Assembly: GCA_042569785.1 (NCBI GenBank)
Contig: JBHPGW010000007.1
Location: 1 to 61,006 of the forward strand
Origin: JBHPGW01 sp042569785
GTDB taxonomy: Bacteria; Planctomycetota; Phycisphaerae; Sedimentisphaerales; Anaerobacaceae
Length of the DNA stretch: 61,006 nucleotides
Direction: 5' to 3'
Part shown: piece after piece, positions 52,101 through 60,700 of the stretch
Position numbering within the stretch: position 1 is the stretch's first letter
Layout: each line of letters begins with the position of its first letter
The notes under the pieces: generated by a model
What the model saw: only the letters and a program-made list of their open reading frames with translations
Told to the model about the DNA's origin: nothing
The model's database searches: none
Program-made: the position numbers and the translations under genes

Positions 52101-53800
52101 CCCATACTCCCCCAGCCAAGGGCATTAGATAATTTATTCTGGAATCCTTCACTCGAATCCTGTGTACTGGCGATCGAAGTATTACCTTCCCAGCTTGAAT
52201 AATCCGATATCCATTGGCTAAACCACGAAAGATCGCCGTCTGTGTCGTCCGAGTCTTTTACGACAGTAACTAATTTAGTGTCACTGCTGCTGAAGTATCT
52301 GCACCCCTCGGCAATAAACGGCTGATCACCTTGATACGTCACGGTGACATTGACATCACCAGGTGCCGCAGGGCAGTTCCACTTTGTATAGGTCCTTAAG
52401 CCGGTAACATTGACGTCGATACTGTCGAACCAGCCTTGTGGTGTTGTAATCGACTGCGATGTAAATTTCACCGCTCCGCCGGGAACCACTGTATTGCCGG
52501 TAGTCTCTCTAACTTCACCCCATACATACGTACTTCTTGTGACGTACGGAAAAACAGGCGAGACCGTCAATGTCGTAGTTGTGTAAAAGTCCCGCCATTC
52601 GACATCGACGTCGTTACTGTCGCTGCTCGTCTTGAATTTATATGTGCCGAAATTATCCCCGTTATAAGCAGCGGTTATGGTAAATGTATCGTTGATGTCC
52701 GGAGAGGTCCACGTAAGCGAAGCAACGCCGCTGCTGTTGAGAGAAACCGGATTTGGCGAGGAGAATTTGCCCTCACTGCAACTAAATGTCACTTTCCCCT
52801 CATCGACCGTAACAGGCGATAAGCTTATATCTGTAACTGCCGCGGTGACGGTTATCTGTTCGTGAGTCTTTACAGTGTATTTGCTCAAAGATATAGCTGT
52901 CGAAGTATCACGGTTGCCGGTAAATTCCTCTACCGATATATCTGCCGTATCATTGCTGTCGTTATAGTCGGTACCATTCGAGCCTTGACCTGCCGGATAT
53001 GTCACCGTAATGGTCTGCGGATTTGTCGAGCCTGGTGCCGTCCACGTCGTCCACGCCTTGCCAAAAATATCCAGCGTGAGCGAATTTGCGTCAAGCGTCC
53101 CGTCGGTAGCGCTTAGGTTTACATATCCCATAATAGGCAGAGAGTTCTCGTCGGTTACAGTCACCAAAATTGTAGAACTAAGTGACACCTCGACAACGTC
53201 AGGGTCGGCTTCAACGGTTGTGATCGTTCCCTTCGCCGCTCTTGTGCCAAAGACCTTGAAGTACAAATCTGACATCGTAAGGTCCCACGTAATGCCGTCA
53301 GAACTGTACTTGGTATCATACCATTCGCCGATCTGATTGAACCCGGGGGTAGAGCCGTACCACGCCACACCGGAACCTGTACCAGCAGGCTTGCAGACTA
53401 TCCACCACAGACCGGGCGAAAGCGATGTCGGTGTGTCAAACTTAAATGTGATCCACCCCGGATCTTCGCTTGCAAGTTTAAGCGGTATATCGGAGGCATA
53501 CATGGATTTTTGCACTGCATAAGTGCTGGCCGGCTTGCCGTCGGAATCGCTTCGCAGTTCAACCGTGACAGTGCCGCCATAACCGGGATAGGCACTCAAT
53601 GGTATCTGAACCTCACTGACGGTCGGACTGCCGGTGACCTCAAAACCCATTGCGAAAATTTTATCCGCTGAAACAAACTCCCTGTTATTAGTGAATGCTG
53701 CTGAATATTGCGCCACGACCTCCGGACTCTCAGCCAAAGCGACCGGACTCAATAAAAGCGCAGACAAAAACACAAACGATATGATACTTTTTGCGAACAT
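49151..53800 (-). CDS. Secreted multidomain protein: Ig-like repeats, DUF6345-like, dockerin and LamG
   Basis: A 1549-residue protein with signal peptide (1-23, ends in ALAE). A jelly-roll-like domain (about 30-190) is followed by several Ig-like/Big-type repeats (about 190-520), a domain with DEHDFTWYNGHGNQDLI and FKSCKVL that resembles DUF6345 (about 600-760), a PKD-like domain near 800, two dockerin-type segments (DVKPDGIIDSKDFAVFAAGW and DFDDNNSVDANDLCLLAGEW near 1330-1370) and a C-terminal LamG/concanavalin-like domain. It probably binds or processes polysaccharide or protein outside the cell. Dockerin next to LamG is typical of Phycisphaerae. The C-terminus has no PEP-CTERM tail. Confidence 0.78.
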   Translation of the reverse strand: MFAKSIISFVFLSALLLSPVALAESPEVVAQYSAAFTNNREFVSADKIFAMGFEVTGSPTVSEVQIPLSAYPGYGGTVTVELRSDSDGKPASTYAVQKSMYASDIPLKLASEDPGWITFKFDTPTSLSPGLWWIVCKPAGTGSGVAWYGSTPGFNQIGEWYDTKYSSDGITWDLTMSDLYFKVFGTRAAKGTITTVEADPDVVEVSLSSTILVTVTDENSLPIMGYVNLSATDGTLDANSLTLDIFGKAWTTWTAPGSTNPQTITVTYPAGQGSNGTDYNDSNDTADISVEEFTGNRDTSTAISLSKYTVKTHEQITVTAAVTDISLSPVTVDEGKVTFSCSEGKFSSPNPVSLNSSGVASLTWTSPDINDTFTITAAYNGDNFGTYKFKTSSDSNDVDVEWRDFYTTTTLTVSPVFPYVTRSTYVWGEVRETTGNTVVPGGAVKFTSQSITTPQGWFDSIDVNVTGLRTYTKWNCPAAPGDVNVTVTYQGDQPFIAEGCRYFSSSDTKLVTVVKDSDDTDGDLSWFSQWISDYSSWEGNTSIASTQDSSEGFQNKLSNALGWGSMGTDNEERKNSGARAYYMRYRWMPIPYKAGKEYDHMDEHDFTWYNGHGNQDLITFTHPYSLPYYDRYLKAYQTTSVTGNPKWGDEDAEWVAFKSCKVLSNPGSWAGGMNGLHLICGFHTNSRGSATFGPLFAGFMIKDGLNDPPHSVLQSWFMAGGQTQPHGRRQVVIGEIFEGCNEYIWGQGAVFQDTVVDGAKVWSQDVNNHVPVADAGGTSGVYNVVVGQGVPLNASATTDADTYSGATLYYRWDMNVLVNTDACDFDYNDFDGPNDDGDVFGVWGNSPARYVFNVTGTYDIKLMVRDDVFNTDIAWAQVVVSPAPSPIVITGADPTPDEGGEQLEIIDTFNPFNLPTVGMLPMFRMAGTLVGYDQMLNIGSYYGMTTNTAGQDELGSWSMFEGNQELIINQNTGGIMYIDKSSAYLVNPGNPAPMLPSDSQALTIANGWLMANTIPQMDVVFENITDLCHGNLASGEETYTKIPYQRHVNYRRILNVIDQNYPVVGPGGKITILIDGSWDVRSFIKIWRDVSREAPVPLTSAMGAIDQFHQLGQDALIKGCLLPVDCEMIEVNNVSLGYFEDDFVTSQEWIAPVYILDLICISGETTEKRRVYMPAMDQQLLDIEINSPSAGTAVDHNDPITFTSIVHSGFGPFTYEWSSDVDGVLSSEPNFTTSSLSARRLTESCSCEMLPHSIRLTVTDIYGGQASRFVDVTVRKLYADVKPDGIIDSKDFAVFAAGWRSQAGDGNYDDKLDFDDNNSVDANDLCLLAGEWLLADGGPKPGYWAFDDGDGNTAVDSGTGGNDCTLFGDANWVTDDPNRGICLNLDGSGDYAKTADATSGLNFAPNSFTISTWINPRTVTGNWRAIAEYDRYDVSSGTNWFGIWISNTDKFHFRVGLDTQDSIQTLTADKWYLVTATYEASTGEMKLYIDGQYDSTGAHSSGFGSGTDAKLTIGTRGSEDAEYFDGMIDDMRIYGYALNAEQILSLYNE

Positions 53801-53962
53801 TCTCCTATCCTCCTCTAATTATGTCATTGACAAAATTATTTTACGATTATTCATAGATGTCAAGACATGCTGCACGGAACGACTAAAAAAAGCTTTTTAG
53901 CGTAGATGCAGGGGGAATTATAAACTTTTTTTGAGAGAAAGTCAAGGAAATTCTGCCCGATA

Positions 53963-55096
53963 TTAATATTTTCCGTATTCCAGGGCGGTTTCTATCATGG
54001 CTTCGATGTTTGCCAGATTACCCTTTGGGCCGATACTGTCGCCAACAGCTAACATGAATCCCCCACCTTCAGCAGCGGCGTCAATAGCTTCCTTAACCTC
54101 GTCACGAACCTGCTCGACGCTGCCGTTGGCCATAGTAATAGCTGAGATGTTACCCTTTAAGCAGAGCTTGTCACCGTAGAGTTTTTTAACTTCTGCAAGA
54201 TTGACGTTCCCTCCTTTACCTTCCTGCTCCAGCGCATCGATCACATTTAGATCGGTATCGGCTAACATACCGACCCATTCGTTGCTTTTTCCGCAGACGT
54301 GGAACATGCTCAATACACCTGCATCTTTAAGTAAGGCAGCGGCCTGTTGCACGTAAGGCAGTACGTATTTTTTGAACAGATCGGGCGAACTTACACTGGC
54401 AGAACAGCTTGATCCGTGAACCATAACAAAGTCCGGCTTAGGGTTCAGTTGCGTCACTGCCTTTAGATACTTAAAACTTTCGACCCGGTAGTATTCGAAT
54501 ATCTCTTCCATCATTTTTTCTTCATCAAAGAAATCGAACAGCACTTGCTGAATCCCACCGTGCCTACACTCCTGCCACCAGTCGATAGGGCTGTGAACGA
54601 CAAAACCGACGACCCCGCGATCGCCGACCTTTTTGTATTCGTCGAAGTACCTGGGGTCGACAGGCCAATCTGTGCCGAAATACTGCTTGAATACAGGCCA
54701 ATCTCTTTGAATATCCTTGACGAATTTTTTATGTGCGTATTCTGGATTATACTTTGGCTTTCGCAGCAATTCCTGTATCGTTCCTGCCGAGGTTGTTACG
54801 TTTGTCTCGACGATGCGCAGATCGTCGCCTTGTTCGACCGTCTTTATCTGGACATCAACATCACCGGAAGGATTCGCCACGGGAATACCAGCTGCGTAAT
54901 GATACAAGTCGAATCCGAGCTTGTCGGCATAGCTGATAAGGCCGCTAAGCTCGGTGTTTCCCTCCCTGGCATACTCCCAGTAATCCAGCCCGGACAAATT
55001 AGTAAGTGTATCCCAATCCAGTCCGGGTTCGACAGGAACGCGATCCGGCTCGCCGCTATTTGCGAAAGCTTTCATAATACGCTGCTTGGAAGTCAT
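53963..55096 (-). CDS. Uroporphyrinogen decarboxylase-like protein (methyltransferase class)
   Basis: A 377-residue UroD-fold protein: FHVCGKSNEWVGMLADTDLNVIDALEQ and LKGNISAITMANGSVEQVRDEVKEAI near the end are typical of the UroD/MtaA branch. True HemE begins with different conserved residues, and this protein has none of its RQAGRY start, so it is more likely a corrinoid methyltransferase or demethylase relative. Such genes are numerous in planctomycetes. It is a single gene without a corrinoid protein nearby. Confidence 0.82.
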   Translation of the reverse strand: MTSKQRIMKAFANSGEPDRVPVEPGLDWDTLTNLSGLDYWEYAREGNTELSGLISYADKLGFDLYHYAAGIPVANPSGDVDVQIKTVEQGDDLRIVETNVTTSAGTIQELLRKPKYNPEYAHKKFVKDIQRDWPVFKQYFGTDWPVDPRYFDEYKKVGDRGVVGFVVHSPIDWWQECRHGGIQQVLFDFFDEEKMMEEIFEYYRVESFKYLKAVTQLNPKPDFVMVHGSSCSASVSSPDLFKKYVLPYVQQAAALLKDAGVLSMFHVCGKSNEWVGMLADTDLNVIDALEQEGKGGNVNLAEVKKLYGDKLCLKGNISAITMANGSVEQVRDEVKEAIDAAAEGGGFMLAVGDSIGPKGNLANIEAMIETALEYGKY

Positions 55097-55291
55097 CTGT
55101 TTTTTCTCCTTTTCTACTCAAATTTCGTTATTTTCTGCTCAAACAGGCATATTTTAGTAACGGAACAGAGTTTTTTAAAGCAAAAACCTCAAATTAACGC
55201 CAACAATTTCATATAAGCACAGTTTATTGTTGCAATTGGAATTAAAATATTGTATAAAAATCAAATAACCTGCACAAAGGGTTGGTTTATT

Positions 55292-56002
55292 ATGACACGG
55301 ATTCGCAAAAGAAAGGCTTTGTACGAAGTGATCGACCGTAAGCGGTCAGATCATGATTACGGCGAAGCGGTTGGGCCCTTAAGGGCGGATGGCCGTGATA
55401 CGAATGAAACATCCGTTGAAGCATCTGCCGGTTCGATGGTGCGGGGATGGCCGGCTAAGCCCAGACTGGTGCAGTTTATTGCAGGGCGAATAGAAATATC
55501 AATGCCGTACCAATTGGCGATCGCGGTTCTACTTGGTATTGTATTGCTGGTTGTTGTGTTCTTCAGGCTTGGGCAGATGAATGTTTTTGCTCCTGATAAG
55601 GTTGCTCAGCAGCCGGTAGCAACAGAAAACAAGTTGCCGCCGGTAAAAAAGATAGTTAAAAAGAAAACGCCTGCAAGAAGTGAAAGGGCAAGCGAGAATT
55701 CGCCTCTCGTTTCTAAAGGAAAAAATGTAATTGTAATAGCTACCAGTTCACAACGTAGTGACCTGGAGCCGGTAATGAATTATTACGCAGGGTATGGTAT
55801 AGCAACTGAAATAACAGATTTCGGCGGTGGTTTTCAATTGTGGACAAAAAATAAATTTGAAAATCCTGGAAAACCAGGCACCGACGGCTATGATATGCTG
55901 ACCCGAATAAAGAAGCTGGGCATTAATTATAAAGCTCCGCCGGGCAAGTCGAGTTTTGGGCAAAAGTTTCAGGATGCGTATGGTATGAAAGTTGTTGATT
56001 AG
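55292..56002 (+). CDS. Single-pass membrane protein, function unknown
   Basis: A 236-residue protein from ATG 55292; a longer frame from 55250 is not supported. A charged cytosolic part is followed by a transmembrane helix (about 80-100, LAIAVLLGIVLLVVVFF), a lysine-rich linker and a C-terminal domain of about 95 residues (VIVIATSSQRSDLEPVMNYYAGYG) with an SPOR-like size and pattern. It precedes the small basic protein by 17 bases. Confidence 0.6.
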   Translation: MTRIRKRKALYEVIDRKRSDHDYGEAVGPLRADGRDTNETSVEASAGSMVRGWPAKPRLVQFIAGRIEISMPYQLAIAVLLGIVLLVVVFFRLGQMNVFAPDKVAQQPVATENKLPPVKKIVKKKTPARSERASENSPLVSKGKNVIVIATSSQRSDLEPVMNYYAGYGIATEITDFGGGFQLWTKNKFENPGKPGTDGYDMLTRIKKLGINYKAPPGKSSFGQKFQDAYGMKVVD

Positions 56003-56019
56003 TTTTGGAGAATTGTTAG

Positions 56020-56265
56020 ATGTCTATTGATCGTTCGTTAAAAATCAGAGGTGCCTTGGAAAGACATAGAAATGTATTATCACGTGCCGAGCGCATTGAA
56101 AAATTAAAAGAAGAAGAAAGATGGTCCGACGATGATTCGCCTTTGGGACTGCCCAAAGTCGCCCATCGTAAGAGCCATGCAGGCCGAAAGGATGATACCA
56201 AGGAAGAAACAACCGAAGATGCCGCAGCTGAAGCAACTGTTGAAACAGAAACCAAAGAAGATTAA
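56020..56265 (+). CDS. Small basic protein of the PVC group (TIGR04137-like)
   Basis: An 81-residue protein with GGAG before ATG 56020. It begins MSIDRSLKIRGALERHRNVLSRAERI, the signature of a small basic protein annotated in Chlamydiae, Verrucomicrobia and Planctomycetes, and has GLPKVAHRKSHAGRK, then an acidic tail. Possibly ribosome-associated; function unproven. It is the best taxonomic marker of the window. Confidence 0.8.
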   Translation: MSIDRSLKIRGALERHRNVLSRAERIEKLKEEERWSDDDSPLGLPKVAHRKSHAGRKDDTKEETTEDAAAEATVETETKED

Positions 56266-56290
56266 AACGCCTCAACAGAATTCCTGTTAG

Positions 56291-56312
56291 CCCCCTGCAC
56301 CGCAGGGGGTTT
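56291..56312 (+). terminator. Terminator after the small basic protein
   Basis: CCCCCTGC (56291-56298) and GCAGGGGG (56302-56309) with a three-base loop, followed by TTTCT. It ends the gene pair 55292-56265. Confidence 0.75.
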
Positions 56313-56405
56313 CTACGATAAAAAATACGGTCCAACATCACAGCTTCGGCGAATCTCCAATTTGGGCAACAGGCCCGTAAGAGGACAGGTCAAAAACGAA
56401 AGCTG

Positions 56406-56642
56406 TTATTCCCGCCCTTTCAGTTCCTGTTCAAGCTCCTTTTCAAGCTTGTCCAGTTCTTCGGCCATATTCTTTTCGTTGATCTGTTCTTTAGCCTCGG
56501 CCTGGTATTGTTCCAGCGTCTTAACTTGAATGTCTTCGGTTTGCTTTTCGGATTCTTTTTCACCGGTGCTTTTTTTACATCCGGCCAGCCCCCAAAAGCA
56601 TATCGCGGTTACAGTAATGATCAACAGAGTTTTTCGTAACAT
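56406..56642 (-). CDS. Small lipoprotein with charged helix
   Basis: A 78-residue protein with a lipoprotein signal (LLIITVTAICFWGLAGC, lipobox Cys at residue 22) and a following charged helix rich in E and K (EYEKEL-type repeats near the end). No family recognised. Confidence 0.7.
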   Translation of the reverse strand: MLRKTLLIITVTAICFWGLAGCKKSTGEKESEKQTEDIQVKTLEQYQAEAKEQINEKNMAEELDKLEKELEQELKGRE

Positions 56643-56713
56643 CTAATCACCTCATGGCAAACAAATTGGTTTTATTTATTTTTCTATACACCGAACCTTA
56701 AGGGCTTTAGCGG

Positions 56714-57412
56714 TTATTCATTCTTCTTGAGTTTTGCCTTTTTCTTTTTGAGTTCCAGAATTTCTTCTTTGTCAGCTCGTTTTTTCATGCCCTTTCGAGA
56801 GCCTTGAGGTCCCTTGGCGCCGGCTCCCAATCGAGAATCTTGAGGTCCTCGCGGAGATGACTTGCCGGCACGGTCTCTTATCTGCCTTATATGCATTAGC
56901 TTTCGGTCGTGTCGTCGAGCCTCTTTTTGCAGCATTTGGTTAACTCTTGCAATTGTTTTTTCATCTGCCTGATCAACGGCAAGTTCACGAATACGTCCGA
57001 GTTTGGCCAGTCGTTTGCGATGCTTTATCATTTCTTTATTGGCTTGTTTCTGAGTTCTCCTCATTGCCTCTATATCTTTCCTGCCAAATCCGCGAGCTGC
57101 CATATTGGGGTCACTTTGAGAAGCGATCCTTTTCGTTCTCTGGGCCTGGCGCATTTTACCTCGTTCTTTAAGTTGCCTTGTGCTGCGTTTTCTTTCCATT
57201 TTTCGTTTCCGAGATAAAGCCTCAGGATCGTTGGCGTCACGCATCGCGGCCATGGTACGGATCTTTTTCTCGAGCATCCTCTTTTTTCTGACATCGTTTT
57301 TGTCTTGATTTCTATTGCCCTTATTATTTTTACCACTGTTATTTTTGCCGCAGAGAACCGCGCAGTTAAACAGCAGCACAAAAATAAAAATTGTAAAAAG
57401 AATCTTCTTCAT
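56714..57412 (-). CDS. Secreted highly basic protein
   Basis: A 232-residue protein with a signal peptide (1-20) and then an almost entirely Arg/Lys/Gln helix-forming sequence: RKRKMERKRSTRQLKERGKMRQ, ARRHDRKLMHIRQIRDRA and a lysine-rich end. No globular domain. It may bind nucleic acid, polysaccharide or the cell wall. Unrecognised family. Confidence 0.6.
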   Translation of the reverse strand: MKKILFTIFIFVLLFNCAVLCGKNNSGKNNKGNRNQDKNDVRKKRMLEKKIRTMAAMRDANDPEALSRKRKMERKRSTRQLKERGKMRQAQRTKRIASQSDPNMAARGFGRKDIEAMRRTQKQANKEMIKHRKRLAKLGRIRELAVDQADEKTIARVNQMLQKEARRHDRKLMHIRQIRDRAGKSSPRGPQDSRLGAGAKGPQGSRKGMKKRADKEEILELKKKKAKLKKNE

Positions 57413-57516
57413 AATATTACTCCCCTGATTCGTGTTTTATATGTACAAAACCGTATGCCGTATGATAGCATTCGGATGTTAACCTGTCAAACCAATTTCT
57501 CAGTTTGTTGGCTTTT

Positions 57517-58938
57517 TTAGAGATGGGTTTCTGAGTAAGACTCAGGATCGTAAGTCAGTATCAGATTAGGAACAAAGCCGGCAGGGACAGCTTCGGCGCC
57601 GCTTCGGTCGAAGGTAAGATTGCTTTGGCCGCTCATTATCATCGGACTCGACGAATAGTTAATAATTGTTCCATCTATAGTACCGCCGGCCTGGCCGCCG
57701 AAAGATATTCCATTGGCTGCTATAACACCACTTAGGGTCATTGCCTGGCCGCTGAAATCAAGACTGAAACCCGGCGCAACGATAAATGTTCCGGTCTCCT
57801 GGCTTATATCCTCGAACTGCTCACCATCTAACGCTGTGACGTCATAACAGACTACCTGTCCGGAAAATACGATACCATTATCGGTTGATTCGTTATCGAC
57901 ATCGCCTGCCGCGACGATAATTCCCGTTACGCTTGATTGGCCCTCGAAGTGTACGATATTAGGCTGCTCTATAAAAAGCACACCCCTTATCGCTATATCG
58001 CTTGCAAAGGTTGGATTGGTATTGGGCAGTATAGTTGCGTTATCGAGTGTCTCATAATCGCTCAGGTTGGTGTTAGAGTCGATTACAGGACCGGTTGCGA
58101 AGGGCCTGAAATACTCAGTGTCAGGCGTAGGAAAGTCCACATAATCAATGCCTACATGGACATTTTCCTCAGCATCTTCACCCGTATCCCCGCCGACTGA
58201 CGAATTGCTTCCAATCTCGAATGTGGCATAAGGGTTGGCGATACTGACATCCCCTCCCACGCTGGCATGATTTGTTATCGAAAAGGCATCGCCCGTAATA
58301 TCGTTGGCATCAATGTATATGTTTGATGAGATATCCAGATTTACATCGTCAACCAGATTTACATCGTTAATTTCGGTCTGACCGCTCATTTGCAATGCAC
58401 CTTTTGTTGCCACGCCATAGTCGAAAATACTATCGCCGATAGTAGTGAAATCATAGTTTACTCGGATTGTTCGTGAAAACTTGTACCCATTGCCGGTTAT
58501 ATCGATCTGGATCGCATCGTAATCGTTGCCGTCGTAACTCACCGTAGCGCTGAACGATTGACTCGACGCCGAGTTAAGGGTTACGCTGGGAATGGTTAAC
58601 GTCTCACTATTGGAATCATAATTTGCGGTAATATTAGTTATCTCGTTTTCTTCAAAAGTGGTCCTTAACGAAGAAGTAGCAAAGGAAAGCCTGTCTTGAG
58701 AGGCAACATCACTTGAAATGTTCATATTAGATATGTAATGCCGAATGATCTCAATACCAGACTGTGCCGATGACAGAGCGTTGTTAATTTCATGATGATT
58801 GCCGGAAAGCTGAGCATTTGTGTCAGACATCGAAACCATCGAAACCGCCAGCGCTGAAAAGATTGCGATAAATATCATCGATAAGATCAGCGCAACGCCG
58901 CGATGCTTACGGTAAATATGTTTTTTTGAGAAGTTCAT
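57517..58938 (-). CDS. PilX-like type IV pilus-associated protein
   Basis: A 473-residue protein that begins MNFSKKHIYRKHRGVALILSMIFIAIFSALAVSMVSMSD, a class-III-like hydrophobic start in which RGVALILSM matches the PilX N-terminal pattern, then a long helix. The rest is beta-rich, with repeats of GQ-containing strands and an N-acetyl-like repetitive layout (SGQ residues recur). It is probably exported and attached to pilus or membrane. No other pilus genes lie nearby. Confidence 0.7.
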   Translation of the reverse strand: MNFSKKHIYRKHRGVALILSMIFIAIFSALAVSMVSMSDTNAQLSGNHHEINNALSSAQSGIEIIRHYISNMNISSDVASQDRLSFATSSLRTTFEENEITNITANYDSNSETLTIPSVTLNSASSQSFSATVSYDGNDYDAIQIDITGNGYKFSRTIRVNYDFTTIGDSIFDYGVATKGALQMSGQTEINDVNLVDDVNLDISSNIYIDANDITGDAFSITNHASVGGDVSIANPYATFEIGSNSSVGGDTGEDAEENVHVGIDYVDFPTPDTEYFRPFATGPVIDSNTNLSDYETLDNATILPNTNPTFASDIAIRGVLFIEQPNIVHFEGQSSVTGIIVAAGDVDNESTDNGIVFSGQVVCYDVTALDGEQFEDISQETGTFIVAPGFSLDFSGQAMTLSGVIAANGISFGGQAGGTIDGTIINYSSSPMIMSGQSNLTFDRSGAEAVPAGFVPNLILTYDPESYSETHL

Positions 58939-59088
58939 CTTAAATTTTAAACCCCCATATACGATAAAGATGGAACCTCTTGGCCATGTCTTACTTAATT
59001 ACTTAAACTATAAGAAATAATTACCTCGATGGCAATTACCAGTTCACAAAAAGTTTTGGGTATGTCCCATAAAAAACCATCTGTCGGG

Positions 59089-59961
59089 CTATATTGTGCT
59101 CTCTCGCTCGGCGAAGTAGGAACTGCGGGTAAATGGCGACGACATGACCCAGCCAAACCCCAACTCGACCGCTTTGTCTTTCCACCAATCAAATTTCTCA
59201 GGTGTGATATATTCGACCACATCGAGCGAGTCCTTCGAAGGCTTTAGATATTGCCCGATAGTAACCCTGTCACACCCAACTCCGCGAAGATCACGCAAAA
59301 CCTCTTCGACCTGCTCGTCACTCTCTCCCAGGCCGAGCATTATCGATGACTTTGTCAGCGTATTGGGCCACCTGTCCTTAGCCGCCCTTAACAGTTTCAG
59401 AGAAAGCCGATAATCTCCGCCGGCACGAGCCTTTGAATATAAAGCAGGCACAGTCTCGACGTTGTGACCAAATACAAATGGGAGAGCCTTGCTGAGAGTA
59501 TCTATAGCCTTATACTGGCAGTTGCGAAAATCAGGTACCAGTATCTCAAATTTCATATCCGGGCACTGCCGACGAGTTTCGACAATACAATCGACAAAAT
59601 GGCTCGCTCCACCATCGTCCAGATCGTCACGGTTTACACTGGTAATGACCAGGTACTTGAGTTTCATCCGCTTTGACATCTCAGCTATTTTAGCTGGTTC
59701 AGATGGGTTGGGCGGCTGTGGTTTACCACCGGCTACCGAGCAGAATTTGCAGTTGCGCGTACAGATATTGCCCAGTATCAAAACCGTCGCCGTACCCCTG
59801 TCCCAGCATTGCCCGCGATTCGGACAATTAGCGTTACTGCAGATAGTCTCAACCCCAAGAGAGTTCAAAATACTATCCGTATTACTGTAACCGCTGCTGG
59901 CAGGCATAGGCCTTTTCAGCCAGGGCGGCAACTTTCTATGTGTTTTTTTGTCATCTGTCAT
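59089..59961 (-). CDS. lipA: Lipoyl synthase LipA
   Basis: A 290-residue enzyme with the auxiliary cluster CSNANCPNRGQC and the radical SAM motif CTRNCKFC, then PPNPSEPAKIAEMSKRM, ITSVNRDDLDDGG and FGHNVETV, all typical. It inserts two sulfur atoms into octanoyl groups on lipoyl domains. It lies 79 bases downstream of lipB and follows it in the same direction. Confidence 0.96.
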   Translation of the reverse strand: MTDDKKTHRKLPPWLKRPMPASSGYSNTDSILNSLGVETICSNANCPNRGQCWDRGTATVLILGNICTRNCKFCSVAGGKPQPPNPSEPAKIAEMSKRMKLKYLVITSVNRDDLDDGGASHFVDCIVETRRQCPDMKFEILVPDFRNCQYKAIDTLSKALPFVFGHNVETVPALYSKARAGGDYRLSLKLLRAAKDRWPNTLTKSSIMLGLGESDEQVEEVLRDLRGVGCDRVTIGQYLKPSKDSLDVVEYITPEKFDWWKDKAVELGFGWVMSSPFTRSSYFAERESTI

Positions 59962-59963
59962 TT

Positions 59964-60043
59964 CCGTGTTAATCCGCGTTAATCCGTGGTTAATAATTCT
60001 TTGTTTTTATTCGTGCCCATTCGTGAAAATTCGTGGTTAATTA
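59964..60043. repeat. Two sets of 10-base tandem repeats between lipB and lipA
   Basis: CCGTGTTAAT, CCGCGTTAAT, CCGTGGTTAAT (59964-59994), then ATTCGTGCCC, ATTCGTGAAA, ATTCGTGGTT (60009-60038). Similar sequences with CCGYGTTAATCCGTGGTTAAT occur between genes in many bacteria as I recall; their role is unknown. Confidence 0.55.
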
Positions 60044-60700
60044 CTCTTTTGCTAATTCTTTTTTAAGAATTTCAGTCAATATTTTTTTTGCTCTGCTCAT
60101 CGGCACTTTCTCGCCGGTCTCCTTCAATACCGATGTCACTTCAACGTTCTGCAATCCGCATGGCACGATATGATCGAAGATGCTCAGGTCATTTTGAATA
60201 TTTATCGCCATCCCGTGATATGTAATAGCCTTTGAAACCCGCACGCCGATAGCCGCGATCTTCCTGGCCCTTATCCACAAACCGGGAAATCCCTTTTTCC
60301 TTTCACTGCTAAGCCCAAGCTGCCCAAGCAGCTCCATCCCGATAGCTTCGAGCTTTCTTACATATTCGTTGATCCCAAGCGAAAGTTCGTTAAGATTCAA
60401 AATCGGATAAAACACCAACTGCCCCGGGTTGTGAGCGGTACTGCCGCCGCCTCGACGGATATCTACGACATCGACACCTTTTTGCAAAAGCTCATCGCGA
60501 TCGACCAGCAGCTTATTAGCGATCTCCCTTGCCCCAAGTGTGATAACCGGATTATGCTCAACGATCAAAACAGTATCGCCGATCTCGCCGGCACGCCTCT
60601 TGTCGCGCAGCTCGAACTGCTTATCCAGGATCACGCGATAGTCAGCGATCCCGCAGTCACAAATTACCAGCTCGCTATTTTTACTTTTTCGGGGGCACAT
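60041..60700 (-). CDS. lipB: Octanoyltransferase LipB
   Basis: A 219-residue protein counted from ATG 60700; ATG 60721 is also possible and would overlap lpd by 41 bases. RRGGGSTAHNPGQLVFYPIL is the LipB active-site block, and GLWIRARKIAAIGVRVSKAITYHGMAINIQNDLSIFDHIVPCG completes it, with the Cys in IVPCG and the conserved Lys in RKIAAIG. It moves octanoyl from ACP to lipoyl domains. Overlaps the lpd gene and precedes lipA, forming a lipoylation operon. Confidence 0.94.
   Translation of the reverse strand: MCPRKSKNSELVICDCGIADYRVILDKQFELRDKRRAGEIGDTVLIVEHNPVITLGAREIANKLLVDRDELLQKGVDVVDIRRGGGSTAHNPGQLVFYPILNLNELSLGINEYVRKLEAIGMELLGQLGLSSERKKGFPGLWIRARKIAAIGVRVSKAITYHGMAINIQNDLSIFDHIVPCGLQNVEVTSVLKETGEKVPMSRAKKILTEILKKELAKE

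Noticed and set aside
54545..55216. 223-codon frame on the plus strand opposite the UroD-like gene
   Set aside because: It is antisense to a protein with clear family motifs, and its own translation has no domain and no ribosome site.
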